Assembly (NCBI GenBank): GCA_021793405.1 | Contig: JAJYSV010000032.1 | Location: 1-46,389 of the forward strand | Direction of reading: 5' to 3' | DNA from: Acidobacteriota bacterium | GTDB taxonomy: Bacteria; Acidobacteriota; Terriglobia; Terriglobales; Acidobacteriaceae | DNA length: 46,389 bases | Shown: positions 1 through 6,701 of the stretch, piece by piece | Layout of the letters: each line of letters starts with the position of its first letter | How positions within the stretch are numbered: the stretch's first letter is position 1 | Position numbers and translations under genes: made by a program | Notes under the pieces: generated by a model | Database searches by the model: none | What the model saw: the letters and a program-made list of their open reading frames with translations, nothing else | Told to the model about the DNA's origin: nothing

Positions 1-431
1 GCCATACCGACGCGGCTCAGCGACTCATCCACGCGCCGCTTGCGCTCGACTGAGGGCATTCCGGAGCGATAGGTCAACGGCAGCTCGACATTTTCATACA
101 CGGTCAGGTCGCCGATCAGGTTGAAACTCTGGAAGATAAATCCAATTTCCTGATTGCGAATGCGCGACCGCTCCGCAAAGCTGAGGTTTTCCACCGGACG
201 CGTATTCAGCAGGTAGCTGCCGCCGCTCGGCGTATCCAACAGACCCAGGATGGAGAGCAGCGTCGACTTGCCGCAGCCCGAAGGTCCTGAAATGGCGACA
301 TATTCTCCGCGATCGATGTTGAGGTGAATGCCTGCCAGTGCGTGCGTTTCAATCTCATCGGTGTAGAAAACTTTGGTGAGAGCTTCTATGTGGATCAGCG
401 CCTGGTCCCTGATTTGCTCGGTAGCTGCCAT
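1..431 (-). CDS. ABC transporter ATP-binding protein, LolD/MacB type (3' end outside window)
   Basis: This is the ATPase subunit of an ABC exporter; it hydrolyses ATP on the cytoplasmic face to drive a MacB/FtsX-type permease. The first 143 residues are present. The Walker A motif GPSGCGKST lies at about residues 49-57 and the Q-loop region contains IFQSFNLIGDLTVYENV. The signature and Walker B motifs lie beyond the left edge. The ATG at 429-431 (reverse complement) is chosen because the protein then begins a normal distance before the first beta strand. It lies 88 bp downstream of the membrane-fusion gene on the same strand, so the two probably form one operon whose permease lies outside the window. 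The substrate cannot be told. Family assignment is secure. Confidence 0.93.
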   Translation of the reverse strand, partial: MAATEQIRDQALIHIEALTKVFYTDEIETHALAGIHLNIDRGEYVAISGPSGCGKSTLLSILGLLDTPSGGSYLLNTRPVENLSFAERSRIRNQEIGFIFQSFNLIGDLTVYENVELPLTYRSGMPSVERKRRVDESLSRVGM

Positions 432-519
432 GCGGTTTTGTCCTCTCTAAATCGAATGAACTGGATGCACTTCTCTATGTGTGTACGCAATCTTGTAGAC
501 AAAGGTTCTCGGCCGGCTT

Positions 520-1779
520 CTAATCCAGCCGGATACGGTCAACATTGTCCCAGCGCGACATGTCGGAAAGGATCACGGTATCTCCTTCTTTCAAGCCGCC
601 GAGGATTTGAATTTCATTCACCGATGCTCGGCCGACTTTTACCGGCACGCGCGTCGCGTAATTGCCGCTGGGGTCCAGCTTGAACAGGCTGATGGTGGAG
701 TTTTCGTTTCCAAACGCCGGACGGCCCACATACAGAACGTCATTCAGCCGTTGCAGATCGACGGTTCCATCCACGCTCAGGTCGGGCCGCGCCCCTTGCG
801 GCGGCGGCCCATCCAGTTGTACGTCCACGGTAACAGTTCCGTTCACGACTGCCGGATTGATTCGCGTGACCGTGCCCGGAACGACTCCGTTATGCGTGTC
901 GATTTCGGCAGGCTGACCGACCTGGACATCATGTGCCTGCGTCTCCGCGATCTGCAATTGCGCCTTCAACTGATTGGGCTGGATGATCTGAGCCAGTTCT
1001 GTGCCCGCAAGAACATGTTGACCCATCTGCAACGGCATCTGTATCAGCTGGCCCTCAATGCCCGCGCGGACGTTCAGCGCATCGACCTCGCGTTGTTTCA
1101 ACTGGGCCAGCGCGCTCGCCTGCTCCACCTTCGCCTTCTGCACAGCGAGCTGCGTCTCGAGAGCTTTCTGGTTGATGGAAATCTCCTGCTTCTGCAGCTC
1201 TTCGCGCGTCGTCAGCGCATCCGCCTTGCCTTGCGAATCGCTGTAGGAAAGGCCGCTGATGACGCCGAGCTTGTAGAGCGCTTGATCGGTCCGCGCCTGC
1301 AGTTGTGCCTGCTGGTATTGCGCGTGGATGTCGGCGGCGGTGGCGCGCCGGTCCATCAAGCTGCTCTCCAGCGACACCTGGGTGTTGTGGTAATCGGCCT
1401 GGGCTTCGTTCAGTTGCAGGGTGGCGTCCTGCGCCTCCTGCAATAGTTGCGGATTCGTCAACCGTAAGATGACCGTATCCGGATGGACCAGGGCGCCGGG
1501 CAGTTTGAAAATACTCACCACCGTGCCCTCGGTCTCTGCCGGAATCGAGCGAATGCGGTCTTCGCGCGGCACCAGCGTTCCCAGTCCGCGCACTTGGCGG
1601 ATCATGTTGCCGCGCTTTACTGTGTCAGTCCAGACCGTGTTGCGGTCCACCGTGGGAGCAGCCGGTTTCAGCCGCATCACCAACAGGGTGATCGCGGCTA
1701 ACAAAACCAGTCCAATCGCGGACCAGAGAACCTGGCGGCGAAATTTGCGCTTTTTCAGATCGGGGCGTGCGATATCCAT
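520..1779 (-). CDS. HlyD/MacA-type periplasmic adaptor of an efflux pump
   Basis: This is a membrane-fusion protein expected to bridge an inner-membrane ABC permease and an outer-membrane channel. From the start used here (MDIARPDLKK, 419 aa) there is one N-terminal membrane helix at about residues 16-35. A beta strand region with the TEGTVVSIFKLPGALV lipoyl half follows. Then come a long Gln/Ala-rich coiled-coil hairpin at about 95-215, the second lipoyl half (GQHVLAGTELAQI) and beta-barrel and membrane-proximal domains. Upstream alternatives exist (ATG at 1797, TTG at 1809); none has a clear Shine-Dalgarno sequence. The MDI-x-RP start is preferred because I recall acidobacterial relatives beginning that way. 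The ABC ATPase gene follows on the same strand, which fits a MacAB-like tripartite exporter. The substrate is unknown. Confidence 0.9.
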   Translation of the reverse strand: MDIARPDLKKRKFRRQVLWSAIGLVLLAAITLLVMRLKPAAPTVDRNTVWTDTVKRGNMIRQVRGLGTLVPREDRIRSIPAETEGTVVSIFKLPGALVHPDTVILRLTNPQLLQEAQDATLQLNEAQADYHNTQVSLESSLMDRRATAADIHAQYQQAQLQARTDQALYKLGVISGLSYSDSQGKADALTTREELQKQEISINQKALETQLAVQKAKVEQASALAQLKQREVDALNVRAGIEGQLIQMPLQMGQHVLAGTELAQIIQPNQLKAQLQIAETQAHDVQVGQPAEIDTHNGVVPGTVTRINPAVVNGTVTVDVQLDGPPPQGARPDLSVDGTVDLQRLNDVLYVGRPAFGNENSTISLFKLDPSGNYATRVPVKVGRASVNEIQILGGLKEGDTVILSDMSRWDNVDRIRLD

Positions 1780-2026
1780 TGCAGGAAGAGATTGCATGTA
1801 GCGGGCCAAAGGGGATAAGAATCAAGATATTTGTAATCAGCTATTTACAAAAAGTTTGTTGTGCCCCGTTCCCGTAGTACTGTCCATTATCGAAAATGAG
1901 TGTTCATTTCCGGACACATTCGCAGGACCTCAAAGTCTCACGCAAGAGAGACCTCTAGCCCGGCCGGTAGCTGCCGGTCCCGACATGCTCGTTTCTGAAT
2001 TCCTATCTATCAAGACGAGGACCCAG

Positions 2027-2054
2027 TTGACAATTAAGTTGAAATGAGAATACT
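2027..2054 (+). promoter_or_regulatory. Predicted promoter of the first padR gene
   Basis: A perfect TTGACA (2027-2032), a 16-bp spacer and AATACT (2049-2054, four of six matches to TATAAT) sit directly before the padR start codon at 2067. Only 12 nt separate the -10 element from the ATG, so transcription would begin about 5 nt before the codon. No Shine-Dalgarno sequence is visible in that stretch. The spacing is seen directly; use as a promoter is inferred. Confidence 0.6.
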
Positions 2055-2066
2055 TTCTCCCATAAG

Positions 2067-2411
2067 ATGTTTAGGGAAACAAACTCCGAAGCAGGCGACC
2101 TGATTCAAGGCACGCTGGAAATGCTCGTCTTGAAGTCGCTGGCGCGGGGCCCGCTGCATGGATACGCGGTGGCCGAGTGGATCCATCAAACATCCCAGCA
2201 GTTGCTGAAGGTAGAGGAGGGCGCACTCTATCCGGCGCTGCACCGACTGGAACTGCGCGGGTTACTCCAGGCCGAGTGGGGAGCATCCGAAAACAATCGC
2301 CGCGCCAAATTTTATCAACTGACGACTGAGGGCAAGAAGCGTCTGAATGCTGAGTCGCAACGCTGGGCGCGACTGTCGGCGGCGGTCGCATTTGTCATGC
2401 AAGCCTCATGA
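2067..2411 (+). CDS. PadR-family transcriptional regulator
   Basis: A 114-aa winged-helix repressor of the short PadR subfamily, cytoplasmic and DNA-binding. The N-terminal signature LIQGTLEMLVLKSLARGPLHGYAVAEW is spread over about residues 12-38. The wing-helix core EEGALYPALHRLELRGLL follows, then the wing segment with NNRRAKFYQLTTEGK. The C-terminus is short, without the long coiled-coil effector domain of classical PadR. In acidobacteria such genes typically stand just before an ADOP permease. Here a permease does follow, 10 bp downstream, but it is destroyed. It is divergent from the efflux operon and could also regulate that. The gene itself looks intact. Confidence 0.93.
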   Translation: MFRETNSEAGDLIQGTLEMLVLKSLARGPLHGYAVAEWIHQTSQQLLKVEEGALYPALHRLELRGLLQAEWGASENNRRAKFYQLTTEGKKRLNAESQRWARLSAAVAFVMQAS

Positions 2412-2421
2412 GGAGACTGCC

Positions 2422-2959
2422 ATGATTCCCGATCTACATGAATTCCTTGCACGTGCGAAGTCACTGTCTCGCAAGCGGCGCGGATGGATCGCGAGATGGC
2501 CGACGAGTTGGAGTTTCACCAGGCGCTGCTGCGCGAAAGGTTGGAGCGACAAGGCGCCATACGTGCAGAGCGAATGATGGTGCTGTTGTCGGTGTTCTTT
2601 GCCGGTGCGCGTTGCTGATTACGGCAATCGGGATGTATGGAACGCTGGCATATGCGACTGCACGACGTATGAACGAGATTGGCATCCGTATGGCGTTGGG
2701 CGCGCAGCGCGAGCAGGTGGTGGCGATGGTCTTCCGCGAAAACGCGCAGATCGCGATTGCAGGATGCGGAGCAGGATTGATTGCGGCCGTTCTTGCGTCG
2801 CGTGTGCTGGCGAGCTTTCTCTATGAGATATCCCCGCGTAATCCCTGGGTAGTACTGTTCTCGATAGCTCTCTTGATGGCAATTGCGAGTGCCGCGTCGC
2901 TATTGCCCGCGTTACGTGCCGCTCGGATCGACCCGATGGCAGCAATCCGCTGTGACTAG
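2422..2959 (+). pseudogene. Remnant of an ADOP-family ABC permease (large internal deletion plus frameshifts)
   Basis: Three fragments of one permease are readable in three frames. The first (MIPDLHEFLARAKSLSRKR) runs from 2422. The second, from 2484, carries the ADOP N-terminal domain (MDREMADELEFHQALL) and then jumps directly to a C-terminal FtsX motif (ERMMVLLSVFFA). After a frame change near 2615-2625 the last membrane domain follows (ITAIGMYGTLAYATARR ... EIGIRMALGAQREQVV ... ALRAARIDPMAAI), ending at the TGA at 2957-2959. An intact ADOP has roughly 800-900 residues, so more than 600 codons are missing between the second and third motifs. The upstream padR is intact. This looks like a deletion relic of a duplicated PadR-ADOP pair, not an active gene. 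Confidence 0.85.
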
Positions 2960-3137
2960 AGCATTTTCACTATTGGCGTAGGCCGAAGCGACGATGTCGG
3001 CGCAACTTTTCTGTCAAGAAAAGCTGCTCTTCCCTGAATTTCGAGAGTTCACAGCAATCCCGAAAAATTCTCCAGCGAGAAACGCAACCGCATTCCATGT
3101 GCGGCCGGGATGTGTTGGAATCCAATCGCTCCAGCTC

Positions 3138-3152
3138 ATTTCGCATCGAAAT
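3138..3152 (-). terminator. Short stem-loop just after the ADOP stop codon
   Basis: A perfect 6-bp inverted repeat (ATTTCG / CGAAAT, 3-nt loop) lies 9 bp beyond the stop codon of the permease gene. There is no U-run after it on the minus strand, so a terminator role is only a guess. The rest of 2960-3161 shows nothing recognisable. Confidence 0.25.
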
Positions 3153-3161
3153 CCATACTTT

Positions 3162-5825
3162 CTAGTCGGTGTGGAGCGCAGTCATCGGATCGACACTCGC
3201 CGCTCGGCCCGCGGGCACAGCACTGGCCGCCAACGCAACCATGGCTACTCCCACGACCGCCAATAAATAGGTCAGAACATCCAACGGCTTTACTCCGTAC
3301 AGGGATGACGCCAACGCCTCCCCGACCAGAATCGCCAGCGGAATCCCTAACACCACCCCAATCGCCGTTAGCAGCAGACTGTCTCTCAAGACCATCCAGA
3401 CCACCTGGCCGCGCCGAGCGCCTACAGCCATGCGCACACCAATCTCAGCCGTACGCATATTCACGCGGTACGCCATGGTGCCATACAGGCCTGTCGCAAC
3501 CAGCAGAATCGCCAGCAACCCAAAAAACTCCGATAGCCGAGCAAACAGCACTTGCTGCGAAATTGTTGAATCATATTGCGCGCGCTGCGTCGTCGGCTGG
3601 ATCAGCACCAGGTTCGGATCCATCTGCGCGACCACCTTCTGCACGGTCGGCAAAATCGCCAACGGCTCTCCGCGGACACGCATTTCCACGCTCATTTGGC
3701 CGATCACCGGAATTTGATCGTACATATACCATGCCATGGGAATCGGCGTTTCCTCGATGCTGCGGTATTTGTGGTCCTTGACCACGCCGACGATGGTCAT
3801 CTGATAGTTCACCCCGCTGGGCCCAATGTGATGCCCAAGCGGGTTTCGATTCGGCAGAAAGCGTTTCGCAAACTCTTCATTGATGATGCCTACGTGCGGC
3901 GCTGTCGCGGTATCGGCGTCGGTAAAATCGCGGCCCGCAAGCACAGGCACGCCAAGCGTATGGAAGAAATCCGGCCCCACCACGTTACTGCGCACGGTTC
4001 TCGATGTGCCGTTCGCAACGTCCGGCGGCTTGCCATCCACCGTCATATCGCTGTTGTCAGACGAACCCGATCCGATACGCTCTTGCATAATGGACACAGC
4101 TTCCACGCCAGGCAGAACCCGCAGTTTGCTCATCAGTTCCTGGTAAAAAGCAACTCCTTCAGGAACCGAATGTATGTCTGGCTTCACTCCGAAAACTACT
4201 AATCCCTGAGTCGGAAATCCCAGAGGAGTATTCTTCAAATTTCTCAGTGTGCGAGTCAGAAGTGCGGCGCCCACCAGCAGTACTACGCACAGCGCCATCT
4301 GCAGCGCGACGATCACCTTGCCCACCTTTGTCGTTCCCACGTCGGTTTTTGAGATAGTCGCCAAAGGCTTCACCGCCAACTCCGCGCCACCGGCGATCGC
4401 TGCACGAAGCGGCGCCAGGCCAAATAACACGGCGGCAAACGCCAATACAGCCAGCGTAAACAGTAGAACGGTCGTATCCGGGGCCAGACTGGAATGAATC
4501 TGTGCCCACGCACCCATGGCCTTGGTTGCATAGGTGGCAAAGAGCCACGCCAGCGCACCCCCTGCAGCCACCAGCAGCAGACTCTCCGTCAGCAGCAGTT
4601 GAAAAAGATCCCATCGCCCGGCCCCGAGTGCCAGCCGCATGGAGAATTCGCGCTGCCGTGTCGCATTTCGCGCCATCACCAACATCACGACGTTGCTCAG
4701 GGCAATCAGCAGAACCAGTCCCACCATCGCCATCAACATCTTCAGCGGCTTGCCGTACTCCGCGTCATATCCACGAAAACCCTTGGCCTCCGTCAGGCTG
4801 AGTATCGGCTTCCGCTCTCCCGGTTGCGGAGCGCCGATTCCATCGTAGGCAGCGGTCTGGAACGCCGACTGTAGCGCCGCAGTTGCCTGTGCTTTGCTCA
4901 CGCCGGGCGCGAGACGCCCAATCAGTCCCAGGCACCACCATTTTGGATTCGCTATGTAAATTTTGCCATCCTCGGGAGGATTGCCCCATGCATTCAGCTC
5001 CACGCGGCCCTGCAATGGAATCCAGAAATCAGTCGAGGAACCAGACTCCAGGCCCTGAAAACCCTGTGCTGACACCCCTACAATCGTAAGCGGCACGCTG
5101 TTGACATAAAACGTCTTTCCCAATACATCCGGATTTCGCGAAAAGCGTTGCGTCCAGTAGTCGTAACTAATCACGGCAATCGGCGCGTGGCTCGCCTCGT
5201 CCTGTTCGGTAAAACCGCGCCCGCGTGCTATTTTCACTCCCAGACCAGAGAAAAAGTCGCCGCTGACCATGTCGCCAGTCGCCTCCTCCGGCTCCGGCCC
5301 AAAGCGAACCGCAACCTTACTTCCAGATAAGGGCACGTAGGCCATCACCGGCGACAGCCCTCGCTTTTGCTGCCGCAGCGCGTCATACACCGCGCAGGAA
5401 AATGTCTCGTGAGTATCGATCGTGCCTATTCCGCGAGGATCACCGCTCGTCCGCAGGTAGACCAACTGCTGCGGATCCTTCACCGGCAGCGCCCGCAGCA
5501 ATACAGCATTCATGACGCTGAAGACCGCGGTGTTGGCGCCCATTCCCAGAGCGAGCGTCAAGATCGCCGTGATGGCAAACCCCGGCGACTGCCGCATCGA
5601 ATGCAGTCCAAATCGTAGATCGCGAAGCAACCTGTCCAGCCACACCCATCGATCTTTGATGTAGAAGCGTTCCTGAGCAACACTTACATTGCCGAACTCG
5701 CACCGCGCTTTGCGCCGCGCCTCGTCCTCGCTTAGACCCTGGTGCTTCAGGTCGTCGGCCTCGAGTTCCAAATGTGCCTTGATCTCTTCCGCAAAATCCT
5801 CTGTACTGCGCTTGCGATGGAACAT
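3162..5825 (-). CDS. ADOP-family (MacB/FtsX-like) ABC transporter permease
   Basis: An 887-aa integral membrane protein of the 'acidobacterial duplicated orphan permease' family. Residues 1-75 form the soluble ADOP N-terminal domain (DFAEEIKAHLELEADDL, then ARRKARCEFGN). The first membrane helix and MacB-type periplasmic domain start at about 80 (SPGFAITAILTLALGMGANT). A first FtsX domain follows, then a second periplasmic domain. The C-terminal FtsX domain carries EIGVRMAVGARRGQVVWMV and ends PAGRAASVDPMTALHTD. The start is the ATG with GAGGAGG about 8 nt upstream; an in-frame extension to 6002 is rejected because it overlaps padR and is basic and unstructured. It lies 2 bp after the padR stop and is surely cotranscribed. 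No ATPase gene is adjacent, hence 'orphan'. The substrate is unknown. Confidence 0.93.
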   Translation of the reverse strand: MFHRKRSTEDFAEEIKAHLELEADDLKHQGLSEDEARRKARCEFGNVSVAQERFYIKDRWVWLDRLLRDLRFGLHSMRQSPGFAITAILTLALGMGANTAVFSVMNAVLLRALPVKDPQQLVYLRTSGDPRGIGTIDTHETFSCAVYDALRQQKRGLSPVMAYVPLSGSKVAVRFGPEPEEATGDMVSGDFFSGLGVKIARGRGFTEQDEASHAPIAVISYDYWTQRFSRNPDVLGKTFYVNSVPLTIVGVSAQGFQGLESGSSTDFWIPLQGRVELNAWGNPPEDGKIYIANPKWWCLGLIGRLAPGVSKAQATAALQSAFQTAAYDGIGAPQPGERKPILSLTEAKGFRGYDAEYGKPLKMLMAMVGLVLLIALSNVVMLVMARNATRQREFSMRLALGAGRWDLFQLLLTESLLLVAAGGALAWLFATYATKAMGAWAQIHSSLAPDTTVLLFTLAVLAFAAVLFGLAPLRAAIAGGAELAVKPLATISKTDVGTTKVGKVIVALQMALCVVLLVGAALLTRTLRNLKNTPLGFPTQGLVVFGVKPDIHSVPEGVAFYQELMSKLRVLPGVEAVSIMQERIGSGSSDNSDMTVDGKPPDVANGTSRTVRSNVVGPDFFHTLGVPVLAGRDFTDADTATAPHVGIINEEFAKRFLPNRNPLGHHIGPSGVNYQMTIVGVVKDHKYRSIEETPIPMAWYMYDQIPVIGQMSVEMRVRGEPLAILPTVQKVVAQMDPNLVLIQPTTQRAQYDSTISQQVLFARLSEFFGLLAILLVATGLYGTMAYRVNMRTAEIGVRMAVGARRGQVVWMVLRDSLLLTAIGVVLGIPLAILVGEALASSLYGVKPLDVLTYLLAVVGVAMVALAASAVPAGRAASVDPMTALHTD

Positions 5826-5827
5826 AC

Positions 5828-6199
5828 CTATGCCTCCTCGCCGCTTGGCCCCATGCCGCTGTCGAGAATCAATCCCATCGCCCGCGCCAGACGACGCCAC
5901 TCGCTGGTTTTCTCGACGAGGTGCTCGCGCCCTTTCGGCGTCAACGAGTAAAACCGCGCCTTGCGGTTGTTCTCGCTCACACCCCAGTTCGCGCGAATCC
6001 ACTTCTTGTCCTCCAGCCGCTGCAAGGCTAGATAGAGCGACCCGTGGTCAACAAAAAATACTTCTTCCGACTGGCGTTGAATCGATCGCGCCACGCCCTG
6101 GCCATGACATGGTCCCAGCACAAGCGTCTTGAGAATTAGCAGGTCCAGCGTCCCCTGCAACAATGCGATGCGGTCGTCTTTACTCTCTCGGGTAGTCAT
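5828..6199 (-). CDS. PadR-family transcriptional regulator, partner of the ADOP permease
   Basis: A 123-aa winged-helix regulator. The N-terminal helix set is ALLQGTLDLLILKTLVLGP, followed by GVARSIQRQ, the recognition region VDHGSLYLALQRLEDKKWI and the wing NNRKARFYSLTPKGREHL. The motif GPCHGQGV replaces the usual GPxHGYxI, so the otherwise conserved Tyr is Gln; this may alter dimer or ligand contacts. ATG at 6199 is preferred over the TTG at 6208, which lies inside the predicted -10 element. The permease gene starts 2 bp after the stop. An 8-bp inverted repeat overlapping the -35 box suggests autoregulation. Confidence 0.93.
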   Translation of the reverse strand: MTTRESKDDRIALLQGTLDLLILKTLVLGPCHGQGVARSIQRQSEEVFFVDHGSLYLALQRLEDKKWIRANWGVSENNRKARFYSLTPKGREHLVEKTSEWRRLARAMGLILDSGMGPSGEEA

Positions 6200-6207
6200 T
6201 CGACCCA

Positions 6208-6236
6208 AGTATGGCTCTGTTTGGGTCGGATGTCAA
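6208..6236 (-). promoter_or_regulatory. Predicted promoter of the padR-ADOP operon
   Basis: Read on the minus strand: TTGACA (6231-6236), a 17-bp spacer and CATACT (6208-6213). Only 8 nt then separate the -10 hexamer from the padR ATG at 6199. Transcription would start at or within about 2 nt of the A of the start codon, so the mRNA would be leaderless. No ribosome-binding site is visible. The -35 box is perfect. Confidence 0.65.
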
Positions 6237-6243
6237 CCCAAAC
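6219..6243. promoter_or_regulatory. Candidate PadR operator, 8-bp inverted repeat
   Basis: Perfect arms GTTTGGGT (6219-6226) and ACCCAAAC (6236-6243) are separated by 9 bp that contain most of the -35 hexamer. A third related half-site, ACCCAAG, lies at 6203-6209 next to the start codon. A repressor bound here would block RNA polymerase. Assignment to this PadR protein is inferred from position; related regulators commonly autorepress. Confidence 0.6.
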
Positions 6244-6433
6244 GGAAATTCTGGAGGACGCCGAGAGACCGCTATCCACGCAATCGCGTATTTACGCAGC
6301 ATTATTCCGGCGACAAAAATACGAAGCCGGCCTGGGGCTTTCCCACATCGCCGAAAACGCAGGTATGTTTTTTGTTTCCAGCCGATTGAACGCCCAGCGC
6401 GTTGAATCAGAGTGCGGCAACGATTATGATAAA

Positions 6434-6473
6434 TTGACACAGATTAAGAACCATTCGATGACGACGCTATATC
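6434..6473 (+). promoter_or_regulatory. FNR/CRP-like box and -10 element before the cbb3 oxidase operon
   Basis: TTGAC-ACAG-ATTAA (6434-6447) matches eight of ten conserved positions of the FNR box TTGAT-N4-ATCAA. A TATATC hexamer follows at 6468-6473. If transcription starts about 6480-6482, the box is centred close to -41.5, the classical class II activator position. The hexamer TTGACA at 6434-6439 could instead be read as a -35 box, but the 28-bp gap to TATATC is too long. Microaerobic control would fit a cbb3 oxidase. The region 6244-6433 holds nothing else I recognise. Confidence 0.5.
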
Positions 6474-6533
6474 TTTCCCTGCAAGGTTAATACTGATAGG
6501 GTTGCTAATCTCTCCGGACGGAGGTCTTTGAGG

Positions 6534-6701
6534 ATGGCGAAGTCCGGCTCTGAGCCGTTTTCGCACAAGCAGGGATTGTTTGTGGTGCTGCTCCTGCTGC
6601 TGGGGGCCATCCTGGCTTTGGGCGCAATTTGTTACCTCGACCGGCAATCGCTAACTCGGCACGGTACATCACCGTCAAGTTCCCAGCGGAGCGACCATTG
6701 A
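6534..6701 (+). CDS. Small single-helix membrane protein preceding the cbb3 oxidase
   Basis: A 55-aa protein (MAKSGSEPFSHKQG...) with a hydrophilic N-terminus, one hydrophobic helix at about residues 15-34 rich in Leu/Val/Gly/Ala, and a Ser/Arg-rich tail. GGAGG lies 9 nt before the ATG. Its TGA stop overlaps the ATG of the oxidase gene (TGATG at 6699-6703), a classic arrangement for translational coupling. The size and position recall small accessory subunits or assembly peptides of heme-copper oxidases, but I see no signature that names a family. Whether it stays bound to the oxidase is unknown. Confidence 0.7.
   Translation: MAKSGSEPFSHKQGLFVVLLLLLGAILALGAICYLDRQSLTRHGTSPSSSQRSDH

Noticed and set aside
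3110-3781. Long plus-strand frames opposite the ADOP permease
   Set aside because: They are Arg/Pro/Ser-rich shadows of the real minus-strand gene, with no motifs.
5826-6002. N-terminal extension of the ADOP permease to 6002
   Set aside because: The extension overlaps padR almost completely and has no ADOP features; the ATG at 5825 has a strong ribosome-binding site.
6434-6439. TTGACA as an ordinary -35 box for the oxidase operon
   Set aside because: The only good -10 hexamer is 28 bp away; the FNR-type reading fits better.
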